Shown here piece after piece: positions 1-8,333 of a stretch of DNA of 40,312 nt. Position numbers and translations under genes: made by a program. Origin of the DNA: Syntrophaceae bacterium UBA6078. GTDB taxonomy: Bacteria; Desulfobacterota; Syntrophia; Syntrophales; UBA2210. The notes under the pieces are model-generated. The model had not been told where the DNA came from. It saw only the letters and a list, made by a program, of their open reading frames with translations, and ran no database searches. Each line of letters opens with the position of its first letter. Within the stretch, counting starts at the first letter, position 1. The stretch is taken from contig DIXO01000032.1 in assembly GCA_002428735.1 (NCBI GenBank), forward strand, positions 1 through 40,312, written 5' to 3'.

Positions 1-33
1 GACATATTACGTGCTCCTGACAATCTCGTTCTT

Positions 34-62
34 TTGCCTTGATTATTCATGGCGGATATGAT
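34..62 (+). promoter_or_regulatory. Candidate sigma70 promoter for rpsB
   Basis: TTGCCT at 34-39 and TATGAT at 57-62 are separated by 17 bases, matching the sigma70 consensus at 4 of 6 and 5 of 6 positions. It would start a transcript with a leader of roughly 110 nt before rpsB. The rest of 1-176 holds no gene that I can support. A long leader would be compatible with ribosomal-protein autoregulation, but I see no recognised S2-binding structure. Confidence 0.4.
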
Positions 63-176
63 ATCCCGCTCCAACTTATTACGCTCACCCTTTGATTGCC
101 GGGGAGTTGCCTTCAATCGTCAAGGTCCCGCGGCAAGGTGACGGGGGTGGAGGAAAAAACAGTCAAGGAGAATAGT

Positions 177-1007
177 ATGTCGCAGGTATCAATGAAGATG
201 TTGCTCGAATCCGGGGTTCACTTCGGGCATCAGACGAACCGGTGGAATCCCAAAATGAAGCCCTATATCTTCGGGGCACGGAACGGCATTTACATCATAG
301 ACCTTCAGCAGACGGTGCAGATGTTTGATGTCGCGTATAAAGTCGTTGTCGATACGGTTGCCTCGGGCGCTGATATCCTCATGGTGGGGACCAAGCGTCA
401 AGCTCAGGAATCCATCAAGACCGAGGCCGAGCGGGCGGGCATGCCCTATGTCAATCAGCGCTGGCTGGGCGGCATGTTGACGAATTTTGTAACCATCAAG
501 AAGAGCGTCGACCGGCTCAATCAGCTCGACGCCATGTTTGATGATGAGAGCATCAATGCGTTTCCCAAAAAGGAGATACTCGGTCTTCAGCGGGAGAGGG
601 AAAAACTCCTGAAGGTTCTCGGCGGCATAAGAGCAATGAAGAACCGTCCGGGGATCATGTTCGTCGTCGATCCCAAGAAAGAGAGTATCGCCGTTAAAGA
701 AGCCGGGAAACTCGGCATCCCTCTTGTGGCGATTGCCGACACCAACTGTGATCCCGATTGTATCGATTATATTATTCCGGGGAATGACGATGCTATCCGC
801 GCCATAAAGCTGTTTTCCTCCAAGATCGCCGATGCCGCGCTTGAGGGGAAAAGGAGACGGGAGGAACGTATTCAGGCGGAGAGCGACAAGGATCTAACCG
901 GCGCGGACGAAGAGCAGGATGTGCCGGCAAGCGTCGAGAGTAAAGGGAGCGAATCCCCCGAAGACAGGGAAGAAGTGAACGGAGAGGAATACGAGGAGGT
1001 AGAGTAA
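177..1007 (+). CDS. rpsB: 30S ribosomal protein S2
   Basis: This is a structural protein of the small ribosomal subunit, 276 residues from this start. The N-terminus (MSQVSMKMLLESGVHFGHQ) and the internal RWLGGMLTNF and FVVDPKKE segments are typical of bacterial S2. The ATG at 177 was chosen because AAGGAG lies at 165-170 with 6-base spacing and because S2 proteins begin this way; an upstream in-frame ATG at 96 would add 27 residues unlike S2. The last 40 or so residues form a very acidic tail rich in Glu and Asp, beyond the conserved core, as in a number of related bacteria. The gene is followed after 2 bases by tsf, the usual bacterial pairing. Confidence 0.98.
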   Translation: MSQVSMKMLLESGVHFGHQTNRWNPKMKPYIFGARNGIYIIDLQQTVQMFDVAYKVVVDTVASGADILMVGTKRQAQESIKTEAERAGMPYVNQRWLGGMLTNFVTIKKSVDRLNQLDAMFDDESINAFPKKEILGLQREREKLLKVLGGIRAMKNRPGIMFVVDPKKESIAVKEAGKLGIPLVAIADTNCDPDCIDYIIPGNDDAIRAIKLFSSKIADAALEGKRRREERIQAESDKDLTGADEEQDVPASVESKGSESPEDREEVNGEEYEEVE

Positions 1008-1009
1008 CA

Positions 1010-1609
1010 TTGAATATTACAGCATCGATGGTAAAAGAGCTGAGAGATAAGACGAATGCGGGGATGATGGACTGCAAGGAGGCGCTTGCCTCCTCCGGCG
1101 GCGATTTTGAGAAGGCTGTCGAGTACCTGAGGAAAAAGGGTCTGTCCGCCGCGACCAAGAGATCTTCGCGGGCGGCGAAGAACGGCATGGTGGAGGCGTA
1201 TATCCACATGGGCGGGAAGATCGGGGTTATGGTGGAAGTCAACTGCGAGACGGATTTTGTCGGCAAGACGGATAACTTCAGGGAGATGGTCAAGGATATT
1301 GCCATGCACATTGCCGCCGCGAATCCGACGTATCTGAGGCCGGAGGATATCCCGCAGGATGTGATGGAGCGCGAACGGGGTATTTACCGCGACCAAGCCC
1401 TGGCCTCCGGAAAGCCCGAGAAGGTTGTCGACAAGATCATTGACGGGAAGATCAGCAAATTTTATGAGGAGGTGTGCCTCCTGAATCAGAAGTTCGTCAA
1501 GGATATGGATATTACGGTCCAGACGCTGGTAAACAACCTGATCGCCAGTACCGGCGAGAACATTGTCGTGAGGAGATTCGCTCGATTCCAGCTGGGCGAG
1601 GATATATAA
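1010..1609 (+). CDS. tsf: Elongation factor Ts (TTG start)
   Basis: This is the guanine-nucleotide exchange factor for EF-Tu. It has 199 residues, the short form (compare about 280 in E. coli), and so lacks much of the second core subdomain and C-terminal module. The N-terminal UBA-like domain (VKELRDKTNAGMMDCKEAL) and the EF-Tu-contacting NCETDFVGK motif (about residues 78-86) are present. The start is TTG at 1010, supported by GAGGAGGT at 993-1000 and by the family N-terminus; there is no ATG in a better position. It lies 2 bases after rpsB and is almost certainly cotranscribed with it. Confidence 0.97.
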   Translation: MNITASMVKELRDKTNAGMMDCKEALASSGGDFEKAVEYLRKKGLSAATKRSSRAAKNGMVEAYIHMGGKIGVMVEVNCETDFVGKTDNFREMVKDIAMHIAAANPTYLRPEDIPQDVMERERGIYRDQALASGKPEKVVDKIIDGKISKFYEEVCLLNQKFVKDMDITVQTLVNNLIASTGENIVVRRFARFQLGEDI

Positions 1610-1626
1610 GGACCAAAACCCGTCGC

Positions 1627-1649
1627 TCCGATCCTTTCTCACGATCGGA
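1627..1649 (+). other. Small hairpin between tsf and pyrH
   Basis: TCCGATC (1627-1633) and GATCGGA (1643-1649) form a perfect 7-bp stem with a 9-base loop. There is no following T-run, so it does not look like an intrinsic terminator; it could be an mRNA processing or stability element in the rpsB-tsf / pyrH-frr transcript. Confidence 0.35.
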
Positions 1650-1687
1650 ACATGCATGCAGATTCCTGTTTTGGGGATTGAACGATC

Positions 1688-2413
1688 ATGGCTGCCGTCC
1701 GATACAAACGGATTCTTCTGAAACTGAGCGGCGAAGCGCTCCTGGGAAAAGGTTCCTTCGGGATCGATACGGATATGCTGAAGTTCGTGTCGGGGGAGAT
1801 CAAAGCGGTCCATGCCCTCGGTGTTCAGATAGGAATCGTGATCGGAGGCGGAAATATATTTCGCGGAGTGCAAGCGAGCACCAAGGGAATCGACAGGGTA
1901 TCTGCCGACTATATCGGGATGCTTGCCACCGCCATGAACAGCCTGGCGCTTCAGAATGCCCTCGAGAACAACGGGATTTCGACGCGCGTTCAGACTGCGA
2001 TCGAGATGAAAGAGATTGCGGAGCCGTTCATTAAGCGGAGGGCGGTTCGACATCTGGAGAAAGGGAGGGTGGTCATATTCGCCTGCGGTACGGGGAGCCC
2101 CTATTTTACGACGGATACGGCGGCTTCGCTGAGGGCCATGGAAATACAGGCTGACGCCCTTCTCAAGGCCACCAAGGTTGACGGCATCTACGACAAGGAT
2201 CCGGCAAAGGAGAAAGATGCCAGGATATTCCACCGGATCACCTATACCGAGGTGCTGACAAGGGATCTCAAGGTGATGGATTCCACCGCCGTTTCCATGT
2301 GCAGAGACAACAACCTCCCCCTTGTCGTGTTTAATATTGAAAAGAAGGGGAATATCCAGGGGGTTGTCTGCGGCGAGACCATCGGCACCGTTGTTGTGGA
2401 GGAAGACAGATGA
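1688..2413 (+). CDS. pyrH: Uridylate kinase (UMP kinase)
   Basis: This enzyme phosphorylates UMP to UDP in pyrimidine nucleotide synthesis and belongs to the amino-acid-kinase fold, not the eukaryotic-type NMP kinases. It has 241 residues, the usual length. The N-terminal KRILLKLSGEAL lysine/glycine loop, the GGGNIFRG segment and the GTGSPYFTTDTAA substrate motif (usually GTGNPYFTTD) are clear. It lies 78 bases after tsf and overlaps frr by 4 bases (ATGA), the conserved bacterial order rpsB-tsf-pyrH-frr. Confidence 0.98.
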   Translation: MAAVRYKRILLKLSGEALLGKGSFGIDTDMLKFVSGEIKAVHALGVQIGIVIGGGNIFRGVQASTKGIDRVSADYIGMLATAMNSLALQNALENNGISTRVQTAIEMKEIAEPFIKRRAVRHLEKGRVVIFACGTGSPYFTTDTAASLRAMEIQADALLKATKVDGIYDKDPAKEKDARIFHRITYTEVLTRDLKVMDSTAVSMCRDNNLPLVVFNIEKKGNIQGVVCGETIGTVVVEEDR

Positions 2414-2967
2414 CGGATCTGATATTCGATGCATTGCGCGAGACTATGGACAAGGATATACAGGCTCTCGAAAAATCCCTGAACAAGGTGCGCACGGGGA
2501 GGGCGTCGGTAGCGCTCCTTGACGGTATCAGGGTTGATTATTACGGCACCATGACACCCCTGAACCAGGTTGCCACCCTTTCAACCCCCGAGAGCCAGCT
2601 GATTCTGATCTCCCCGTGGGATAAGGCGGCGCTGGATGCGATCGGGAAGGCCGTGCAGAAATCTGAGCTGGGGCTGGTGCCGAACAGCGACGGAAAGGTG
2701 ATCAGGATCAATATCCCCCCTCTGACGGAGGAGAGGAGGAAGGATCTGGTCAAGGTTGTGCGGAAGATGGCGGAGGAGTCCAAGATACGGATCCGAAACG
2801 CCCGGAGAGACGCAAACAACGATCTCAAAAAATTGAAGACCGATGGCGACATATCGGAAGACAGTATGCACGACTGCCAGGATCAGGTGCAGAAGATAAC
2901 CGATGAATATACGGATAAGGTGGACAAGATCATCGCCGGAAAAGAAGCCGAGATCATGGAAATATGA
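2410..2967 (+). CDS. frr: Ribosome recycling factor
   Basis: It splits the post-termination ribosome together with EF-G. The 185-residue length is canonical. The conserved KVRTGRAS segment near residue 25, the YYGTMTPLNQVA stretch in the beta domain, and the long C-terminal helix with IRIRNARRDAN are present. The start overlaps the pyrH stop (ATGA), indicating translational coupling. A strong intrinsic terminator follows, so this is the last gene of the first transcript. Confidence 0.98.
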   Translation: MTDLIFDALRETMDKDIQALEKSLNKVRTGRASVALLDGIRVDYYGTMTPLNQVATLSTPESQLILISPWDKAALDAIGKAVQKSELGLVPNSDGKVIRINIPPLTEERRKDLVKVVRKMAEESKIRIRNARRDANNDLKKLKTDGDISEDSMHDCQDQVQKITDEYTDKVDKIIAGKEAEIMEI

Positions 2968-2987
2968 CGGGGGACTGGGGATGGATG

Positions 2988-3011
2988 AAGGGGCCTGCGG
3001 GCCCCTTTTTT
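2988..3011 (+). terminator. Intrinsic terminator after frr
   Basis: GGGGCC (2990-2995) pairs with GGCCCC (3000-3005) around a TGCG loop, and flanking AA/TT extends the stem. Six T residues follow directly (3006-3011). It ends the rpsB-tsf-pyrH-frr transcript; uppS must therefore use its own promoter in 3012-3095 or depend on readthrough. I see no convincing promoter there. Confidence 0.88.
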
Positions 3012-3095
3012 ATGCCCCGGCCCCGCATGCGCCTCGGAAGATACGAGTTGAAAATGCCAGTATGCTGTGGTACTTGAGGAAAATGGAATAGGTAT

Positions 3096-3824
3096 ATGGA
3101 CAGAATCGTCAAGGAAAAACTCCCGTGCCATATCGCCATCATCATGGATGGCAACGGCAGATGGGCAAAAAAGCACATGCTGAAAAGGGTCATGGGGCAC
3201 GAGAGGGGCGCTGATGCCGTTCGAATGACCGTCCAGACATGCCGTGAACTGGGCATCCGGTATCTTACCCTGTACGCCTTTTCAGTCGAAAACTGGCAGC
3301 GTCCGAAGAATGAGGTGCAGACCCTCATGTCTCTTTTAGAAACGTATCTCAAGACGGAACTGAGGGAGATGAAAGAGACCGGCATACGGCTCTCCATGAT
3401 AGGAGATATCAGCGGATTTACGGAATCAGTCAGAGACCTTCTTGTCAGGGCAATGGAAGAGACATCTGAAAACCGCGGGATGGTGCTCACCCTGGCCCTG
3501 GGTTACGGGGGCAGAGACGAGATTATACAAGCGGTGCGGAACATAGTCCGGGAAAGCGGATCCACCGATATCACTGCGGAGAGGATCACAAAGGAATTCT
3601 TTTCACAGCGCCTGTACACCGCCGGTATGCCCGATCCGGATCTGCTGATACGGACAAGCGGGGAGTACCGGCTGAGCAATTTTCTCCTGTGGCAGATGGC
3701 CTATACGGAGCTCTATTTCACGGATGTCCTGTGGCCGGATTTCTCGAAGGATGATCTCATCGAGGCTATCGTGGACTATCAAGGCAGGGAACGGCGCTTC
3801 GGCCTGACGAGCGACCAGTGGTGA
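3096..3824 (+). CDS. uppS: Isoprenyl transferase (undecaprenyl diphosphate synthase type)
   Basis: It condenses isopentenyl diphosphate units with an allylic diphosphate to make the C55 lipid carrier for peptidoglycan and O-antigen. It has 242 residues. The catalytic IIMDGNGRWA motif is near residue 15, followed by LYAFSVENWQRP and the C-terminal RTSGEYRLSNFLLWQ and Y.E motifs of cis-prenyltransferases. It starts the second housekeeping cluster, with cdsA 16 bases downstream. The paired placement with cdsA, dxr and rseP is conserved across many bacteria. Confidence 0.97.
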   Translation: MDRIVKEKLPCHIAIIMDGNGRWAKKHMLKRVMGHERGADAVRMTVQTCRELGIRYLTLYAFSVENWQRPKNEVQTLMSLLETYLKTELREMKETGIRLSMIGDISGFTESVRDLLVRAMEETSENRGMVLTLALGYGGRDEIIQAVRNIVRESGSTDITAERITKEFFSQRLYTAGMPDPDLLIRTSGEYRLSNFLLWQMAYTELYFTDVLWPDFSKDDLIEAIVDYQGRERRFGLTSDQW

Positions 3825-3840
3825 TCAGAGGGTTCATGCT

Positions 3841-4647
3841 ATGAAGCTTCATACACAAAGGTGGATCACCGGGATCGTGGTGGTACCCCCCCTCGCGGCG
3901 CTCATTCTTTACGGTTCCTGTCTGCTCTTTTCCCTTGTGATAACACTGGTGATTATCTGGGGTGTTTTTGAGTACAGCACCATGATTTTCAAGAAAGACC
4001 AGTATCTCGAAAAGACCGAGGGGATGATCATTGGTCTGTGTGTACCGCTCGCGGCGTTCATGGGAGGTGTTCCGCTCTTGTCCGCTACCGCCGCCTTTTC
4101 ACTGATTATCGTTTTTCTCATCTTTCTCATGCGGATGAAGCAGGAACGGGCCGACTTCACGGCGCTCACCAAAGTCGTCTTTGGTTTCATGTATATACCC
4201 TTCCTCATGTCGCACCTCATCCTGCTCCGGCACTCCGAAAGCGGAATCACCTGGATCTTTTTTATTATCTGTGCCGCCTTCCTGGGTGACATCTCTGCTT
4301 TTTACGTGGGGAGGTCCATGGGGAAGAACAAGCTGATACCGACGGTCAGCGCCGGAAAGACCGTAGAGGGGGCGGTGGGGGGCATAGCCGGAACGATGCT
4401 CGGATGTGTGTTGTTCAAGATTTTTTTCCTCCACGATCTTTCCCTCATGCACGCCATAACGCTTGGTTTCATGGGGAGCATTATGGCTCAGTTGGGAGAC
4501 CTGTGTGAATCGGCCCTCAAGAGGACCGCCATGGTCAAGGATTCAGGGACTCTTCTCCCCGGACACGGGGGGATATTGGATCGTCTCGACGCTCTCCTCT
4601 TTCTCATACCTTTTGTCTATTATTATCGCGTTCTCGTGATCCGATGA
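3841..4647 (+). CDS. cdsA: Phosphatidate cytidylyltransferase
   Basis: This is an integral membrane enzyme that makes CDP-diacylglycerol from phosphatidate and CTP, the branch-point precursor used by PssA further down this window. It has 268 residues with about seven hydrophobic segments. The C-terminal CDP-diglyceride synthase signature is intact: CESALKRTAMVKDSG followed by LPGHGGILDRLD. It overlaps dxr by 4 bases (ATGA), so it is translationally coupled. Confidence 0.97.
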   Translation: MKLHTQRWITGIVVVPPLAALILYGSCLLFSLVITLVIIWGVFEYSTMIFKKDQYLEKTEGMIIGLCVPLAAFMGGVPLLSATAAFSLIIVFLIFLMRMKQERADFTALTKVVFGFMYIPFLMSHLILLRHSESGITWIFFIICAAFLGDISAFYVGRSMGKNKLIPTVSAGKTVEGAVGGIAGTMLGCVLFKIFFLHDLSLMHAITLGFMGSIMAQLGDLCESALKRTAMVKDSGTLLPGHGGILDRLDALLFLIPFVYYYRVLVIR

Positions 4648-5807
4648 AAGCCATATCAATACTGGGATCAACAGGTTCTATCGGGGTCAGCACTCTGAAT
4701 GTGATAGCCGGGAATCCTTCCCGGTTCAGGGTGGTGGCCCTCGCTGCGGGCAGAAATCTTGAGCTCCTCAAGAGACAGATCGAAACCTTCCGGCCGGAGG
4801 TTGTGTGCGTCATCGATGACGACCATGCCCGCCGGCTGCATGCCATGATCGGCTCGACGGCTGTCGCTATCCTTTCGGGGGATGCCGGTTACAGAGAAGT
4901 CGCGTCGCACGGAACAGCCGATATGGTGGTATCGGCCATGGCCGGAGCGGCCGGGCTCTCGCCGACGATGGCGGCTATCGATGCGGGGAAAGACATAGCC
5001 CTTGCCAATAAGGAGACAATGGTCATGGCGGGGGGGCTGGTTATGGAACGCGCCGCCTCGCGGGGCGTGAAGATCATCCCGGTGGACAGCGAACACAGCG
5101 CCATCTTCCAGTGTCTGGCGGGGCACAACAGAGCAGAGGTCCGGAGACTCATCCTGACCGCATCGGGAGGACCTTTCTATAATCTTCCGAAGAAACGGTT
5201 TGCGGATATACGTCTTGAAGATGCGCTCAGGCATCCCAACTGGGAGATGGGGCGGAAGATTACCATCGATTCCGCAACCATGATGAACAAAGGGCTTGAA
5301 ATAATGGAGGCCATGTGGCTGTTCGGTTTCGACAGGGAACGGATAGAGGTCTGTATCCACCCGCAGAGCGTTGTTCATTCCATGGTGGAATATGTGGATG
5401 GTTCCGTCATGGCGCAGATGGCGGTCCCCGATATGAAGGGTCCCATATCGTACGCCCTGGCCTATCCGGAGCGGGTACCGGGGGCCGTGTCATCTCTTGA
5501 CCTGCGCACTGTTGGAGTGCTTGAATTCTTCGCCCCCGATCCTGACAGGTTCCCGGCTCTGGATCTTGCCTATGAGGCGGCCGGGATGGGAGGGACGGCC
5601 CCGGCGGTCCTGAATGCGTCAAATGAGGTGGCCGTGGAGGCCTTTGCCGGGGGGGCGATCGGATTCGGGGATATCCCCCGTGTCGTGAGAAAGACGCTCG
5701 ACGTGCATCGGGTCGGGAAGATCAGGACCATTGCCGATGTCCTCGATGCGGATGGGTGGGCGCGGACCACGGCTTCGGAAATAATAGAGAAAGGAATAAT
5801 CGCTTGA
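4644..5807 (+). CDS. dxr: 1-deoxy-D-xylulose-5-phosphate reductoisomerase
   Basis: This enzyme catalyses the second, NADPH-dependent step of the methylerythritol-phosphate isoprenoid pathway and so supplies precursors for UppS in the same cluster. It has 387 residues. The N-terminal dinucleotide-binding GSTGSIG loop, the ANKETMVMAG segment, the metal-binding VDSEHSAIFQ, the ASGGPF loop and the MMNKGLEIMEA motif are all present. The stop codon overlaps the proposed TTG start of rseP. Confidence 0.98.
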   Translation: MKAISILGSTGSIGVSTLNVIAGNPSRFRVVALAAGRNLELLKRQIETFRPEVVCVIDDDHARRLHAMIGSTAVAILSGDAGYREVASHGTADMVVSAMAGAAGLSPTMAAIDAGKDIALANKETMVMAGGLVMERAASRGVKIIPVDSEHSAIFQCLAGHNRAEVRRLILTASGGPFYNLPKKRFADIRLEDALRHPNWEMGRKITIDSATMMNKGLEIMEAMWLFGFDRERIEVCIHPQSVVHSMVEYVDGSVMAQMAVPDMKGPISYALAYPERVPGAVSSLDLRTVGVLEFFAPDPDRFPALDLAYEAAGMGGTAPAVLNASNEVAVEAFAGGAIGFGDIPRVVRKTLDVHRVGKIRTIADVLDADGWARTTASEIIEKGIIA

Positions 5808-6880
5808 TCGGTGTGAGTATTGTTTCAGTGATAATCTTGCTGGGAGTGCTGATATTTGTGCACGAACTGGGGCACTTCCTGGTGGCGAAGTGGTCCGGTG
5901 TGGGGGTGCTCAAGTTTTCACTCGGCTTCGGTCCGAAGCTGTTCGGCCGCACAGTGGGCGAAACGGAATATATCCTCTCCGCCATACCCCTTGGCGGATA
6001 TGTGAAGATGCTGGGTGAATCGGAGGACGAGCAAGAACTCTCCCCGGAGGATGAGAAACGGTCGTTTCTGAAACAGGGGGTATTCAAGAGGATCGCGATT
6101 GTTTTCTCCGGGCCTCTGTTCAATTTCCTCTTTGCCGTTTTCGCCTTTGCCGTTGTGTACGCCATTGGTGTCCCTGTTGCGACCTCCATGATCGGGACCG
6201 TGCAGGAAGGCAGTCCGGCCTTTGAGGCCGGCATACGCGGCGGTGACGTTATTGTTGCCATCGACGGCAGGGAAATATCCAGTTGGTCCGAGCTGGCGAG
6301 TGCCGTGGACAAGAGCGATGGCGCCCGGCTCGTCATAGAGATGGAGCGGGGGGGTAAGACGCACACTATCAACGTGACGCCCCGGGCCGTGACATCAACG
6401 AATATCTTCGGCGAAGAGATTCAGACCTTTCGTATCGGGGTGGGAATCTCCGATGAGACGATTATGGAACGAAAGGGTCCGTTCGGAGCGCTCTCATCCG
6501 GCATTGCCCAGACATGGGGATGGATGAAGCTGACCTGTGTCGGGATGGTCAAGATACTCCAGGGGGTTGTTTCTCCAAAGGAATTAGGGGGGCCCATCCT
6601 GATCGCCCAGATGGCGGGAACGCAGGTCCAGAAGGGCCTGGTTCCCTTTATATTTCTCATGGCGGTGCTGAGCGTAAACCTGGGCGTTCTGAATCTCCTG
6701 CCCGTGCCTGTTCTCGACGGGGGGCATATCGTCTTTTTTCTCATAGAAGCCGCCACGGGAAGGGCGGTGAGTCTGCGGTGGAGGGAGCGGGCGCAGCAGG
6801 TGGGGTTCTTTCTCCTCATACTTCTCATGCTGTTCGTTTTTTATAACGACATAGCGCGATTAGTGGGATATCAGCCATGA
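5804..6880 (+). CDS. rseP: RIP metalloprotease RseP (site-2 protease), TTG start
   Basis: This is an inner-membrane zinc protease that cleaves membrane-bound anti-sigma factors and remnant signal peptides. The HExxH site (HELGH) lies in the first transmembrane helix at about residue 21, a PDZ domain spans roughly 120-210, and the second catalytic motif NLLPVPVLDGGH lies near the C-terminal helices. I choose TTG at 5804, which overlaps the dxr stop as TTGA and has AAGGAA at 5791-5796. The upstream ATG at 5756 would add 16 polar residues (MGADHGFGNNRERNNR) inside dxr. Length from TTG is 358. A GTG at 5813 is another possible start. Confidence 0.95.
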   Translation: MIGVSIVSVIILLGVLIFVHELGHFLVAKWSGVGVLKFSLGFGPKLFGRTVGETEYILSAIPLGGYVKMLGESEDEQELSPEDEKRSFLKQGVFKRIAIVFSGPLFNFLFAVFAFAVVYAIGVPVATSMIGTVQEGSPAFEAGIRGGDVIVAIDGREISSWSELASAVDKSDGARLVIEMERGGKTHTINVTPRAVTSTNIFGEEIQTFRIGVGISDETIMERKGPFGALSSGIAQTWGWMKLTCVGMVKILQGVVSPKELGGPILIAQMAGTQVQKGLVPFIFLMAVLSVNLGVLNLLPVPVLDGGHIVFFLIEAATGRAVSLRWRERAQQVGFFLLILLMLFVFYNDIARLVGYQP

Positions 6881-7563
6881 TAACGCTTGCCGTGGACACC
6901 TCTCTGGCAACGACAAGTGTCGCCCTTCTTGAGGACGATGACATTCGTGCGGAACTCTTTACCCATACGGGCAGGAACCATGCGGAGGTGCTTCTGCCGG
7001 CGATCGAACAAACGCTCGCGTCCGGGGAGGTCGAACAAGATCAGATAGATCTCTTTGCCGTTACTGTCGGGCCCGGTTCATTCACGGGGCTCCGGGTGGG
7101 GGTCAGTACCGTGAAGGGACTGGCATTTGTTCTGAAGAAACCGGTCGTGGCAGTCTCGTCTCTGGATGTCCTCGTTTTGAATATTGGCTGGTGCGATCCC
7201 TCAATGGCGGTTTGTCCCATGGTGGACGCCGGAAGGGGGGAGGTCTATACGGCTCTGTACGCCCCTTCCGGGCCGGACAGATATGAAAAGACGCGTGACG
7301 CATGTGTCGCGCGTCCGGAAGAATTCCTGCAATCAATAGAAGGGAATACGGTCTTCCTGGGTGATGGATCTGAGAAGCACCGGAATTGTATCTGTGATAT
7401 GTTCCCGGGCCGACCGTTCTTTGCCTCGCCACGCTGTAACCGGATACGAGGGGGTGCGGTCGGCATCATGGGGAGGAAGAAGTTTTGTGATGGCCATATA
7501 TCTGATATAATGGAACTGGTTCCCACGTATGTCCGCCCTTCGTATGCCAGCGGGAAAGATTGA
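6877..7563 (+). CDS. tsaB: tRNA N6-threonylcarbamoyladenosine complex subunit TsaB
   Basis: It is the dimerisation partner of TsaD in making t6A at position 37 of ANN-decoding tRNAs. It has 228 residues, close to E. coli TsaB. The ASKHA-fold N-terminus (ITLAVDTSLATTSVAL) and the characteristic TVGPGSFTGLRVGVSTVKGLA stretch around residue 66 are present. The start overlaps the rseP stop as ATGA. The C-terminal third is less conserved, as is usual in this family. It is the last gene of this run; a new promoter follows. Confidence 0.95.
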   Translation: MITLAVDTSLATTSVALLEDDDIRAELFTHTGRNHAEVLLPAIEQTLASGEVEQDQIDLFAVTVGPGSFTGLRVGVSTVKGLAFVLKKPVVAVSSLDVLVLNIGWCDPSMAVCPMVDAGRGEVYTALYAPSGPDRYEKTRDACVARPEEFLQSIEGNTVFLGDGSEKHRNCICDMFPGRPFFASPRCNRIRGGAVGIMGRKKFCDGHISDIMELVPTYVRPSYASGKD

Positions 7564-7584
7564 TGTTCGCGCAGGATATGCCGG

Positions 7585-7613
7585 TTGACACGGAACCTTT
7601 TATCTACTATACA
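7585..7613 (+). promoter_or_regulatory. Strong sigma70-type promoter upstream of psd
   Basis: A perfect TTGACA (7585-7590) is separated by 17 bases from TATACA (7608-7613). This is the best sigma70 match that I see in the window. It should drive psd-pssA separately from the rseP-tsaB transcript, with initiation near 7620 and a leader of about 70 nt. Confidence 0.7.
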
Positions 7614-7688
7614 CCGGCCTGGCGCGCGATGCCTGAGAGTGACGCGCAGTGAATCGGGAGAGGTAAGAATCAGCAACGGGTGGCAGGT

Positions 7689-8333
7689 ATGAAAAATAGA
7701 AACTTTCCCATCGCCCCTGACGGGTTTCCTTTTATCGTGGCGCCGGCCGTTCTGGCGGGAGTTTCCGCGTTCTTGGGCGCTCGTGGGGTGAGCCTTTTTT
7801 TTCTTGCCGCGACACTCTTTGTCCTGTGGTTTTTTCGTAATCCGGAGCGGGTGCCGCCCGAAGACGAGAAGGCGATCATATCCCCCGCGGACGGCAGGGT
7901 TATCAAGATAGAAGAAGTGGATGAAAAGGAGATGCTCCGGGAGAAGGTACGGAAGGTCAGTATTTTCATGAACGTCTTCAACGTTCACGTAAACAGGGCC
8001 CCCTGCGCCGGCACCGTTATGGAAATTGCGTACCGGAATGGGAAGTTCTTCTCCGCCAATCTCGACAAAGCGTCAGCCCTCAATGAGCGAAATTCTGTTC
8101 TCATCGAGCGGGCGGATGGGAACCGGATACTGACCATACAGATCGCCGGGATCATTGCGCGAAGAATCGTCTGCTGGGTCAGGGAAGGAATGAGTGTGGC
8201 GAAGGGGGAGCGTTTCGGAATGATCAGATTTGGTTCACGGTTGGAGGTTTTTATGCCGCTTGGCGCCACAATCTCCGTAAAACTCGGAGACAAGGTGCGC
8301 GCCGGAGAAACCACGATAGGATATCTGACATGA
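7689..8333 (+). CDS. psd: Phosphatidylserine decarboxylase proenzyme (short type)
   Basis: It converts phosphatidylserine to phosphatidylethanolamine at the membrane. It is made as a proenzyme that self-cleaves to form an N-terminal pyruvoyl group. The protein has 214 residues, the short class. RNFPIAPDGFPF at the N-terminus, the double hydrophobic segment, VFNVHVNRAP and the C-terminal RFGSRLEVFMP are diagnostic; cleavage is expected at the Gly-Ser of FGS. I prefer ATG 7689; a GTG at 7680 in the same frame adds three residues but lies further from any Shine-Dalgarno-like sequence. It overlaps pssA by 4 bases. Confidence 0.95.
   Translation: MKNRNFPIAPDGFPFIVAPAVLAGVSAFLGARGVSLFFLAATLFVLWFFRNPERVPPEDEKAIISPADGRVIKIEEVDEKEMLREKVRKVSIFMNVFNVHVNRAPCAGTVMEIAYRNGKFFSANLDKASALNERNSVLIERADGNRILTIQIAGIIARRIVCWVREGMSVAKGERFGMIRFGSRLEVFMPLGATISVKLGDKVRAGETTIGYLT

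Noticed and set aside
872..2434. A 520-codon open frame on the minus strand
   Set aside because: It lies opposite tsf and pyrH, which are unmistakable, and its translation resembles no protein. It is a frame shadow of G+C-rich genes.
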